Shown: positions 6,947 to 14,665, counted from the first letter of the stretch. The stretch is 19,026 nt of DNA from CAWVWF01 sp963933885 (GCA_963933885.1 CAWVWF010000046.1:1-19026); one strand, 5' to 3'. A program made the numbers and translations. Notes: generated by a model from the letters alone, not told the origin.

Positions 6947-9505
6947 ATGAAACACTTCTTAAGCGCAATATTAATATGTTTATCTCTCATTTCTTGGGCT
7001 ACGCATAACCGAGCTGGTGAAATTTCTTATGAGCAGATTGGACCCAATCAATACAGAGTTACGCTAGTTACTTATACTCGGATTGATTCTGATGCAGATC
7101 GTCCATTTATAGATATCGTTTGGGGAGATGGACAATTAGATTCCTTAAGTAGAGATTCTAACTACCCCGAAGTTGTTGCTGGCGACGTATATAAAAATGT
7201 TTATGTTGGAATTCATACATATCCAGGTCCCGGTAATTATACGATAAGCTTAGAGGATCCAAATAGAAATGAAGGTGTTAATAATATTCCAAATAGTATC
7301 AATGTTCCGTTTTACATCGAATCTGAAATTCTAATTAATCCTTTTTTAGGAAATAATAGCTCACCTGTTTTGTTAAATCCTCCAGTTGATGATGCTTGTT
7401 TAAGTTCCTCTTATATTCACAATCCTTCAGCATTTGATAAAGAAGGCGACAGTCTATCTTACAGTTTAATCACTCCAAAAGGAACTGGTGGTCAATTAAT
7501 AAATGGCTATACAATCCCGAATAATGTGGCTATTGATTCAGTCACAGGAACTTTAACTTGGTTAAATCCAGACATTCCAGGAGAATTTAACTTTGCAATT
7601 TTAATTGAAGAATACAGAAATGGTTTTCTAATCGGATCTATGGTAAGAGACATGCAAGTTACAGTGAAACAATGCAACAACCATCCACCCGTGATCGTGC
7701 CATTTAATAATATTTGTATTGAAGCCGGGCAACCAATTAACGTAGCTATAAAAGCAACAGATTCTGATTCAGCCGATGCCATCACATTTACAGCAACTGG
7801 AGGCCCTCTTACTGAAGTACTTGGAAACCTCGCTATTTTCCCTTCTGGAGTAATTGGAATCGATTCCGTTCAAGGAACATTTAAATGGAATACACAATGC
7901 CCTCATGTTAGAAAGAATCCATATCAAGTTATTTTTAAAGCAGAAGACAATAATCAAGTTGTCTCTTTAATTGATTTAGCAACCTTAAACATAATGGTTA
8001 TTGGACCTGCAACTCAAAACATTCAGGCAACACCAAACCTTAACGGCGTTGATCTTACCTGGGATCCAAATCCTTGCACAGATGTTATTGGTTATAAAAT
8101 ATATCGCCAAATAAATTCTAATTCATGGCAACACGACACTTGTGAAACGGGTGTACCAGCATATACAGGATATACACAAATTGGTAGTACATCAGGTATA
8201 AGCAATGCTGCATATTTTGATAGTACTACTATAGAAGGAAATTTATATTGTTATCGAATTGTAGCATGTTATCCTGATGGTGCCGAAAGTTATTCTAGTA
8301 CTGAAGTTTGCGCTGAGCCATTTGAAGTATCACCAATCCCAACATATGTTGATGTTAAAGTTACTGATGTTAATATTGGTGAAATTTACATTCAATGGAA
8401 TAATCCTAAGAATATTGATTCTTTAAAAACTGTAGCTCCATTTTTCTATAAGGTTTATCAACTTGAAAATAATATTCAAACTCTTATCTATACATCCTCA
8501 GGGCTAAACGACACTTCTTTTACGCATCAAAATATTGATACAGAATCATCCGAATTCACTTATTTCATTGAACTAGTCGGAACCCAGAATGGAAGTAGCG
8601 TAGTTGCTTCAACTTCTGAGAATGCAAGCTCTGTTTGGCTAGATATTTCAAGTTTGGATGATGCCCTACAATTAAATTGGTCATCTAACACACCTTGGGA
8701 AAACGATACTTTCGTAGTCCTAAAAGAGACAGCTACCGGAAGTGGAATCTTCAATCCTATTGATACAATTACTCAAGAAAGTTATATTGATTCTAATTTA
8801 ATAAATGGAAATACATATTGTTATAAGATTCAAGCCTGGGGATATTATTCATCTCCACACTTCGACGTTCCATTTATTAATCATTCTCAAGTAAAATGTG
8901 GTATTCCTGAAGATAAGATTCCACCTTGTGCTCCAATATTTCATTCAATATCAGATTGTGAGGGACATGAAAATAGTTTTTCTTGGAATATTGATAGTAT
9001 GAAGTGTAATGATGATATACAATTATTAAATATATATTTCAAAGCAACTCCTGATGATAATTTTCAATTACTTCATACAGCGATAGATCCACTTACAGAT
9101 ACTACTTTCACTCAAACCAATATGGTTAAAGTTGCTGGCTGTTATGCATTCTCTGCAATCGATTCAACTGGAAACGAAAGTGATATTGTTCAAGAAATCT
9201 GTTTCGACAATTGTCCATATTACCAAATCCCTAATATATTTACACCTAATGATGATGGATCCAATGATGTTTTAATTCCACTTCCATACAGGTATATTAA
9301 GGATATTGACCTAATAATATATAATAGATGGGGACAACAAGTATTTGAGACTAATGATATTGATATTAATTGGAACGGTAGAAATCAATTCACTAAACTA
9401 AAGAGTAGTTCAGGTGTTTATTATTATAGATGTATTGTTGATGAAATTAGAATTGAAGGGATTCAGAAAAAAACTATTAATGGATTTATTCAAATAGTAA
9501 ATTAA
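6947..9505 (+). CDS. Secreted multi-domain surface protein with T9SS type B (CHU_C) sorting domain
   Basis: This is an 852-residue exported protein. It has a signal peptide (MKHFLSAILICLSLISWA) followed by THNRAGEISYEQ, a start common among gliding-motility-associated C-terminal domain proteins. Visible modules: an N-terminal beta region (~20–130); two Ig/cadherin-like segments (~135–350) with AFDKEGDSLSY and KATDSDSADA motifs; four fibronectin type III-like repeats (~353–755) with patterns such as GVDLTWDPNPCTDVIGYKIYR and GNTYCYKIQA; and a C-terminal CHU_C domain (~763–852) with IPNIFTPNDDGSNDVL, IYNRWGQQVFE and SSGVYYY. The C-terminal domain directs export by the type IX secretion system as a type B cargo, so an adhesin or other surface role is likely. 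No PorP/SprF partner is adjacent. The stop codon overlaps the convergent small gene by 4 nt. Confidence 0.9.
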   Translation: MKHFLSAILICLSLISWATHNRAGEISYEQIGPNQYRVTLVTYTRIDSDADRPFIDIVWGDGQLDSLSRDSNYPEVVAGDVYKNVYVGIHTYPGPGNYTISLEDPNRNEGVNNIPNSINVPFYIESEILINPFLGNNSSPVLLNPPVDDACLSSSYIHNPSAFDKEGDSLSYSLITPKGTGGQLINGYTIPNNVAIDSVTGTLTWLNPDIPGEFNFAILIEEYRNGFLIGSMVRDMQVTVKQCNNHPPVIVPFNNICIEAGQPINVAIKATDSDSADAITFTATGGPLTEVLGNLAIFPSGVIGIDSVQGTFKWNTQCPHVRKNPYQVIFKAEDNNQVVSLIDLATLNIMVIGPATQNIQATPNLNGVDLTWDPNPCTDVIGYKIYRQINSNSWQHDTCETGVPAYTGYTQIGSTSGISNAAYFDSTTIEGNLYCYRIVACYPDGAESYSSTEVCAEPFEVSPIPTYVDVKVTDVNIGEIYIQWNNPKNIDSLKTVAPFFYKVYQLENNIQTLIYTSSGLNDTSFTHQNIDTESSEFTYFIELVGTQNGSSVVASTSENASSVWLDISSLDDALQLNWSSNTPWENDTFVVLKETATGSGIFNPIDTITQESYIDSNLINGNTYCYKIQAWGYYSSPHFDVPFINHSQVKCGIPEDKIPPCAPIFHSISDCEGHENSFSWNIDSMKCNDDIQLLNIYFKATPDDNFQLLHTAIDPLTDTTFTQTNMVKVAGCYAFSAIDSTGNESDIVQEICFDNCPYYQIPNIFTPNDDGSNDVLIPLPYRYIKDIDLIIYNRWGQQVFETNDIDINWNGRNQFTKLKSSSGVYYYRCIVDEIRIEGIQKKTINGFIQIVN

Positions 9506-9735
9506 TAACTCTGCCCTGTACTATCCATCCAAATCCTTCTTTGTTTTCCGATGAAAATAATCGCTTTACCAATCCTTACCTCCTCACCCTCTGGACCATA
9601 GTATATTAATTTCCTTTCCCCTATTGTTAACATCACTCTCATCGCAGTTGGCATTTCAACAAACTCCTGAAGCGTATACCACTCTAACAAACCGTCTTCG
9701 TTTACACTGGAAATTTTTTCTACTACATTAGCCAT
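9502..9735 (-). CDS. Small hypothetical protein (77 residues)
   Basis: I do not recognise a family. I choose the ATG at 9733–9735 (product starting MANVVEKISSVNEDG). The longer reading upstream would start at TTG at 9792, close to the hairpin, and looks less natural. The protein is soluble-looking with no signal peptide or membrane segment. It has alternating hydrophobic strands (RVMLTIGERKLIYYG, KAIIFIGKQRRIWM) that suggest a small beta-rich fold. It converges on the T9SS gene and shares the TTAA at 9502–9505, where each strand reads a TAA stop. A 7/8 promoter-like match (GAAATTTG on minus) lies about 55 nt upstream of the ATG. Protein-like composition and tight packing make it plausible as a real gene. 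Confidence 0.6.
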   Translation of the reverse strand: MANVVEKISSVNEDGLLEWYTLQEFVEMPTAMRVMLTIGERKLIYYGPEGEEVRIGKAIIFIGKQRRIWMDSTGQSY

Positions 9736-9801
9736 ACTGAGGAAATTTAATTTGTAAATAACCCTACTTAAATAAGCAACTATTAGTTTCAAATTTCACA
9801 T

Positions 9802-9832
9802 AAAAAAAACCCCACACAACGTGCGGGGTTTT
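9802..9832. terminator. Strong GC-rich hairpin with A/T tracts, probable bidirectional terminator
   Basis: CCCC at 9810–9813 pairs with GGGG at 9825–9828 and CAC at 9815–9817 with GTG at 9821–9823, closing an AAC loop. The stem is extended by an A-run (9802–9809) facing TTTT (9829–9832). On the plus strand the stem has one A·C mismatch and a short 4-T tail. On the minus strand the mismatch becomes a G·U wobble and the tail is eight T's, so the minus orientation is the stronger intrinsic terminator. It separates the T9SS gene and small gene from the ACP–MBOAT unit. Confidence 0.8.
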
Positions 9833-9929
9833 ACCAAAACTAAACCTACTTAAGAACTATGAAAAAAGATGATTTCTCACTATTTTTTCGAAAAGAACGA
9901 CTTTCTCTTTTCATTAACGAGGTTAATTG

Positions 9930-9937
9930 TATTTTTG
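9930..9937 (+). promoter_or_regulatory. Candidate Bacteroidota -7 promoter box for the ACP–MBOAT unit
   Basis: The sequence TATTTTTG is a full match to TAnnTTTG. It is 25 nt before the ACP ATG, so transcription would start around 9942–9945 with a short leader. The -33 region has only TTTC-like sequence rather than a clear TTG, so the upstream box is weak. Confidence 0.5.
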
Positions 9938-9962
9938 TATGACCGTTAACGTCTTTTAACAA

Positions 9963-10211
9963 ATGGAGCAGAATAAAATTCTAGAAGTACTTAAATCGAT
10001 TTTCGCCAAGTTTTTTAAAACTGAAAATATTGATTTGACCGAATCATCTTCAGCAAAAGACATTGATGCGTGGGACTCGTTAAATCATATGAGTCTAATG
10101 GGGGAAATTGAGACAGAATTTAAAATTGAATTTGAATTCTTTGAATTAATGGATTTTGAAAATGTGGGCGATTTAATAGCTGGAATTTCATCAAAACTAA
10201 AAGAAGCTTAG
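9963..10211 (+). CDS. Acyl carrier protein (DltC/AcpP-like)
   Basis: This 82-residue acidic protein is a stand-alone acyl carrier. The phosphopantetheine attachment serine is Ser39 in the DSL motif (AWDSLNHMSLM), at the expected position, with a helix before it and EIETEFKIEFEFFEL after it, as in the ACP fold. It is not beside fatty acid elongation genes. It pairs with the MBOAT gene four bases downstream, so it most likely carries the acyl group used by that O-acyltransferase, comparable to DltC with DltB. AWDSL rather than the fatty-acid ACP form (usually GADSLD) supports a specialised carrier. The acyl group cannot be told from the sequence. Confidence 0.9.
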   Translation: MEQNKILEVLKSIFAKFFKTENIDLTESSSAKDIDAWDSLNHMSLMGEIETEFKIEFEFFELMDFENVGDLIAGISSKLKEA

Positions 10212-10215
10212 TTAC

Positions 10216-11547
10216 TTGGAATGGATAATTTACATATCAATATTCATAGCAGGTCTTATCACTTTCTATAAGACCTCAAAGCCAACGTTCGCTTTAATAA
10301 TTCTTTCAATATGTATTCTTGGAGTATTTAATTACAAAGCAGTCTTACTCGCTTTAATATTATCCAGTATTACATATCTCTTACAGACTTCCAAAAAAAC
10401 GGCATGGCTAGGAATAGCTATTCAAGTATCTATTTTAATAGTCGTTAATTACTATTTATCAGAAGATATGCTTTTCAAGATTGGGTTCTCCTATTATGGG
10501 CTACAAAATATTGGGATACTCCTTACTTCTGTTAGGAGATCACCTCAAAACTTAGATTACCAACAAATTTTAATTGCAAATATCTTTTTCCCTAAATTCA
10601 TTTCAGGTCCCATTTTAACGAATACTGAAATTCAAAAATTCAAAACAAATAATATATTAGATTATGCCAATATATATCAAGGTGTAAATAGAATATTACT
10701 TGGATTATTAAAGAAACTCATCTTAGCAGACAATCTAACTACGATTACAGATACAGTATTCAATCATCCTGAATCTCAATTTAAAGGGATAACAATAGCT
10801 ATAGCGGGCTTACTATTCACAATTGAAATGTATTTGAATTTTAGTGCGTATACAGATATTGCTTTAGGTATAGCAAAATTATTTAACATCAAATTAAAAG
10901 AAAACTTCAACTTACCATTAAGGTCATTTTCGATTTCGGAGTACTGGAGAAAAACCCATATTTCATTAATAGATTGGTTAACTCAAAACATCTTTTACTA
11001 CATCACTTACACTTGGAGAAAACATCCGATAACATCTACAATTCTAGGAATATCAATAACATTTACTTTAAGTGGTATATGGCATGGAGCTAAAATCGGC
11101 TTTTTAATATGGGGAATTCTAAATGCTTGTTACTTGATTATAGAATTTATGATAAACAGGCTAAACCTTAAGAAAATAAAGATCATGAAACCATTAGGAT
11201 GGTTAATAACGATAATAGCAGTTTCCTTTGCTAACTTATTCTTTAGAGCTGGATACTACTCAAACATTAATGCTTACCTATCTCAACTATTCGATCTTAA
11301 TAAATGGAAATTTAACTGGGCAGAAGACGTGATTGCAATACTTGGAAATGGTGGATACCTAGAGCAACAATTTAATCTGTCGATGATAATAATATTCGTT
11401 GGTACGTTTTTACTTTTCGAACGAAAACTGGAAGGTGTATCTAGGAAAAAAACTCCATCAATTATTTATTACTCAACAGTAATTTTACTGATTTTCTTAT
11501 TTGGTAATTTCAATGCCGGAACTGAATTTATTTACATGCAGTTTTAA
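10216..11547 (+). CDS. MBOAT family membrane O-acyltransferase (AlgI/DltB-like), TTG start
   Basis: MBOAT proteins move acyl groups across or at the membrane onto polysaccharides or other hydroxyl acceptors. The 443-residue protein is strongly hydrophobic, with roughly ten predicted membrane segments. It shows the AlgI/DltB landmarks: GFSYYGLQNIGIL, FFPKFISGPI, LNFSAYTDIALGIAKLFNI, EYWRKTHISL with His248, and LSGIWHGAKIG with the catalytic His290. The N-terminus is MEWIIYISIFIAG. In this frame the only start after the upstream in-frame stop is TTG at 10216 (the nearby ATG at 10221 is out of frame), four bases after the ACP stop, so translation is probably coupled. The 3' end overlaps truB by 4 nt (TTAA). 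No SGNH/DltD-type partner or adenylation enzyme lies beside it. Confidence 0.9.
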   Translation: MEWIIYISIFIAGLITFYKTSKPTFALIILSICILGVFNYKAVLLALILSSITYLLQTSKKTAWLGIAIQVSILIVVNYYLSEDMLFKIGFSYYGLQNIGILLTSVRRSPQNLDYQQILIANIFFPKFISGPILTNTEIQKFKTNNILDYANIYQGVNRILLGLLKKLILADNLTTITDTVFNHPESQFKGITIAIAGLLFTIEMYLNFSAYTDIALGIAKLFNIKLKENFNLPLRSFSISEYWRKTHISLIDWLTQNIFYYITYTWRKHPITSTILGISITFTLSGIWHGAKIGFLIWGILNACYLIIEFMINRLNLKKIKIMKPLGWLITIIAVSFANLFFRAGYYSNINAYLSQLFDLNKWKFNWAEDVIAILGNGGYLEQQFNLSMIIIFVGTFLLFERKLEGVSRKKTPSIIYYSTVILLIFLFGNFNAGTEFIYMQF

Positions 11548-12236
11548 ACTCTAAACTCACCTATTCGCTCTCTTCGTAAAGCAGAAAGGTGTGCTCCATT
11601 TTTTAGAATCTTCCCGAAATCAGAAGCAATAGTTCTAATATAAGTTCCTTTACTACATACAATCGTAAAGTCAATAGCGGGGAAATTAGAACTATCTATT
11701 TCAAACTTAGAAACAGTAACAACACGTGGATTCATTTTAATCTCCTCCCCTTTTCTAGCGCTCTCGTAAGCACGCTTACCGTTAATCTTAACAGCACTAA
11801 AAACAGGAGGGTATTGAGTAATCTCTCCAGATAATTCTTCTACTGCCTTCTGTAAATCTTCTTCCGTTATTTCTTCAGTAGGAAAAGTATTATCTATTTC
11901 AGTTTCTAAATCAAAAGATGGTGTTGTTCCTCCTAGTACAAAAGTTCCTGTATACTCCTTTTCTTGCCCTTGAAAGGAATCAATTTCTTTTGTTTTCTTT
12001 CCTGTACAGATAACCAACAAACCAGTCGCTAAAGGATCTAAAGTTCCAGCATGACCAACTTTAATTTTTTTAATATTATGATCCTTTCTGATATTCCATC
12101 TAATCTTGTTCACCACTTGAAAAGAAGTCCAGTCTAGCGGTTTATCAACTCTTAAAACTTGACCACTTTGGAATTCCTCCAAAGTAATTTCATCAAAAGG
12201 TTTATCAGATTTTAAATCAAATGGAAGCATAATCAA
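11544..12236 (-). CDS. truB: tRNA pseudouridine(55) synthase TruB
   Basis: TruB converts U55 of the tRNA T-loop to pseudouridine. The 230-residue protein contains VDKPLDWTSFQVVNKIR and the catalytic motif GHAGTLDPLATGLL with the nucleophile Asp67. It also has KEYTGTFVLG, YPPVFSAVKINGKRAYE and CSKGTYIRTIASDFG in family order. It lies 6 nt after uppP as the last gene of the ftsX operon. Its stop codon overlaps that of the convergent MBOAT gene. An additional N-terminal stretch of ~27 residues precedes the catalytic domain, as is common in Bacteroidota. Starts at residue 1 or 3 (both ATG) are possible. Confidence 0.96.
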   Translation of the reverse strand: MIMLPFDLKSDKPFDEITLEEFQSGQVLRVDKPLDWTSFQVVNKIRWNIRKDHNIKKIKVGHAGTLDPLATGLLVICTGKKTKEIDSFQGQEKEYTGTFVLGGTTPSFDLETEIDNTFPTEEITEEDLQKAVEELSGEITQYPPVFSAVKINGKRAYESARKGEEIKMNPRVVTVSKFEIDSSNFPAIDFTIVCSKGTYIRTIASDFGKILKNGAHLSALRRERIGEFRV

Positions 12237-12242
12237 TGGATA

Positions 12243-13322
12243 TTAAATCAATGGCTTTACAACAACATAAACAATAGATATTAAACCTACCGCAATACAA
12301 TAGAAAGCAAAGTACTTTAACTTACTTTTCTTAACCAGACTTATCATCCATTTACAAGCAAATAACCCTGTAATAAATGCTGCTATAAAACCAGCCAATA
12401 AAGACATGAAAGGAGTTTTTAAAACTGGACGAAATCCAGCATAACTATCGGTCATTAAGAAATCCAATTGCTCTTCATTACAACCTGCATTAGTTAAACC
12501 AATCTTAACATCCGCCACTGTTGATTGTACTTCTTCAGCAGATAATTCTTCATTAGTTCCTAAAGCGTCCCACATCTCTTCCCTCATTCTCAGAGATGGT
12601 TCCAATGATGTTAATAAAGTAGCTTCGAAAAGCCCCTCTTTACTTGCCTCATTCATTACAAGTTCAACTCTTGCTTCAATATCTAATTCTTCCAGATTAG
12701 TAACTTCAACGTACTTTTTCCCTTTCAAAAGCATAGCTCCGAAAATCAATGGAATTACCATTAAGAAAGAAAATTTAGCAGCTCTTGTTCTATCAATACC
12801 CAATAACACAGATGTTCCAATTGTTGCTCCTGATCTAGAAATTCCTGGCATTATTGCAATAGCTTGAGCAATACCAATTATTGCTGCTGTAGCCCAAGTA
12901 ATCTTCTTTTCCGATTGCTTGGCTTTATCAGCTAAAAACAAAAGCAATCCAGTTACTAGTAGCATAACACCAACTAGTAAGATATTTTTATAGAAAAACT
13001 CCTCTAATTCTTTTTCAAAAAGTAAACCTACAATTCCAGCTGGAACCATTGAAATACCAATTGCAATTACAAACTTCCAATGTTCGTTGAACTTAAACTT
13101 AAATACGCCCTTAAAAATTTCGAGTATATCTTTTCTGAAAATCACAACTGTACTTAAGGCAGTTGCTGCGTGTAATACGATCGTAAATAACATTCCTTCA
13201 GAAGGCATATTATCATCTCCAAATATTGCTTTAGCCAACTCAATGTGTCCGCTACTACTTACAGGTAAAAACTCTGTTAATCCTTGAATAATTCCAATGA
13301 TTATTGCTTCTAATAAATCCAT
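12243..13322 (-). CDS. uppP: Undecaprenyl-diphosphatase UppP (BacA) with a large hydrophilic insert
   Basis: UppP dephosphorylates undecaprenyl pyrophosphate at the membrane, recycling the lipid carrier for peptidoglycan; overproduction gives bacitracin resistance. The catalytic motifs are present: Q13xxxE17 in IIQGLTEFLPVSSSGH, with His26, and PGISRSGATIG with Arg163. Membrane segments before and after follow the family pattern, ending with CKWMISLVKKSKLKYFAFY. The family is normally about 265–275 residues, but this is 359. The excess is residues ~200–304 (DNA 12411–12725), acidic and soluble-looking sequence (for example NLEELDIEARVELVMNEASK and SAEEVQSTVADVKIGL) between two membrane helices. 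The frame is open throughout, so it is an insertion and not damage. Confidence 0.94.
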   Translation of the reverse strand: MDLLEAIIIGIIQGLTEFLPVSSSGHIELAKAIFGDDNMPSEGMLFTIVLHAATALSTVVIFRKDILEIFKGVFKFKFNEHWKFVIAIGISMVPAGIVGLLFEKELEEFFYKNILLVGVMLLVTGLLLFLADKAKQSEKKITWATAAIIGIAQAIAIMPGISRSGATIGTSVLLGIDRTRAAKFSFLMVIPLIFGAMLLKGKKYVEVTNLEELDIEARVELVMNEASKEGLFEATLLTSLEPSLRMREEMWDALGTNEELSAEEVQSTVADVKIGLTNAGCNEEQLDFLMTDSYAGFRPVLKTPFMSLLAGFIAAFITGLFACKWMISLVKKSKLKYFAFYCIAVGLISIVYVVVKPLI

Positions 13323-13327
13323 AAAAA

Positions 13328-13627
13328 TTAATCGTCGATTACAGTATTGTCTTTATCTTCTCCAGTTCCTTGAACAACTAAGTCCTCATCATCGTTATCT
13401 GGCTTGATCATTATACCAACTCCAACGATAATAAACCCAAGTAATACTGTGATTGGTGCATAAGTAATTCTTCTAGCACTAAAAATCTCTTCAGGATGAA
13501 ACTCATCTGGATTATCAGATTTACCTCCAGACATCATTATAAATCCAATTAAAACAACTGCAAAACCAATAATGATTGCAGTATAGTTTTTCTTTCCGAA
13601 AACGAAATGTGATTGTTGCTCGCTCAT
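13328..13627 (-). CDS. DUF3098 family membrane protein
   Basis: This 99-residue protein has two membrane helices (~15–32 in NYTAIIIGFAVVLIGFIMMSGG, and ~55–74 in YAPITVLLGFIIVGVGIMIKP). They are joined by a polar loop with FHPEEIFSARRITYAP, the recognisable DUF3098 pattern. A hydrophilic acidic C-terminus follows. It sits between ftsX (3 nt upstream) and uppP (5 nt downstream), its conserved place in Bacteroidota, suggesting a role near cell division or envelope synthesis. No biochemical function is known to me. Confidence 0.88.
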   Translation of the reverse strand: MSEQQSHFVFGKKNYTAIIIGFAVVLIGFIMMSGGKSDNPDEFHPEEIFSARRITYAPITVLLGFIIVGVGIMIKPDNDDEDLVVQGTGEDKDNTVIDD

Positions 13628-13630
13628 ATC

Positions 13631-14518
13631 TTAATAGTATAACTTATCTGTTTTTAATCTTAAAAATTTACCTACTGCTACTTGAGTTGCAAACCATGTA
13701 ATTGAGATTGCAATAATTATCATAGCTGAATAAAGTACTAAATCTAATTGCACGTTTTCTAAATCAGATTGAAACTCTGGCCAAAAATCGTATATAATTT
13801 TCAATGTTCCTGCCAATGCAAAAACAGCTAAAACTCCACTGAAAAAACCTAGAACAAGGCTACTTGCTAGGAATGGCTTTCTAATAAACCAATTACTTGC
13901 TCCTACTAGTTGCATTGTTTTAATAATAAATCGTTGGGAGTAAACTCTCAATCTAATCGTATTTGTTATTAATCCTATCGCTATGATTAAAAGTAAACCA
14001 CCTACCGCTAGTAGCCCTAAACTTATGTTATTTACGTTGGTATAAACTTTATACATTAAGTCTTTTGGATAGTGCAATTCTTTAACAATAGGATCAGTAT
14101 GTAATTCTTTAGCTAACAATGCTATACTGTCTAGGTGTAGATATTGTGCGTAAAAATAAACATCAATATTCTGAGGTAATGGATTAATTCCTAAAGTCAT
14201 TGTGAAATCTTCTTCTGGGTCAATTTCAGATTGATACTCTTTCAAAGCATCTTCTTTATCTTTAAAAACAACCTTTCTAACAAAGTCTTCCGCTCCTAAA
14301 CGCTTCTTAAGCTGAGTGATTTCAATATCCTTCGCACCATCTTTTAAGTAAATCTCAAATGCGAATTTCTCTTTAAAGGAATCACCAACGGCTTTCCCTT
14401 TAATTAAAAACATCCCTAATAAACCAACAACATAGATCACCATGGCAATACTAATCGTAGTTGAAATATACGATGATGTTGTTCTCCAATTAGAGTATTT
14501 ATCTCCTGATTCAGACAT
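13631..14518 (-). CDS. ftsX: Cell division protein FtsX (permease-like)
   Basis: FtsX is the membrane part of the FtsEX complex, which at the division septum controls peptidoglycan hydrolases through its extracytoplasmic domain. The 295-residue protein has four membrane helices (about 19–39, 167–187, 218–238 and 261–281). A large extracytoplasmic domain lies between the first two, containing KKRLGAEDFVRKVVFKDKEDAL. The conserved motif TMQLVGASNWFIRKPFL precedes the third helix. It is the first gene of the ftsX–DUF3098–uppP–truB operon and diverges from leuS across a short gap. No ftsE is visible, which is usual because it is often unlinked in this phylum. Confidence 0.94.
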   Translation of the reverse strand: MSESGDKYSNWRTTSSYISTTISIAMVIYVVGLLGMFLIKGKAVGDSFKEKFAFEIYLKDGAKDIEITQLKKRLGAEDFVRKVVFKDKEDALKEYQSEIDPEEDFTMTLGINPLPQNIDVYFYAQYLHLDSIALLAKELHTDPIVKELHYPKDLMYKVYTNVNNISLGLLAVGGLLLIIAIGLITNTIRLRVYSQRFIIKTMQLVGASNWFIRKPFLASSLVLGFFSGVLAVFALAGTLKIIYDFWPEFQSDLENVQLDLVLYSAMIIIAISITWFATQVAVGKFLRLKTDKLYY

Positions 14519-14657
14519 GGCTACTAAGGTAATACGCCACAGTTAGAACATCTTTAAATCCTTAGACTATTTATAAACATTTAACTGTTTTTTAAGGTTC
14601 TTTTAAAACATATTGTAAAAAGACCACCTTTTTGGAAAGGATTCAGCTGTGCTTCCG

Positions 14658-14665
14658 TACTTTTA
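14658..14665 (+). promoter_or_regulatory. Possible Bacteroidota -7 box for leuS
   Basis: TACTTTTA matches TAnnTTTG at seven of eight consensus-compatible positions and lies 19 nt before the chosen leuS ATG. If real, transcription begins after the upstream GTG at 14649, which supports the ATG at 14685. No well-spaced -33 TTG was found. Confidence 0.3.

Noticed and set aside
9736..9792. Longer N-terminus for the small minus-strand gene (MKLIVAYLSRVIYKLNFLS)
   Set aside because: It requires a TTG start next to the terminator hairpin; the internal ATG at 9735 gives a more natural soluble protein.
9859..9942. 27-residue open frame as a leader peptide or small protein
   Set aside because: Not listed as a gene because it has no recognisable domain and its 3' end contains the promoter box for the next gene; mentioned only as part of a possible repeated element.
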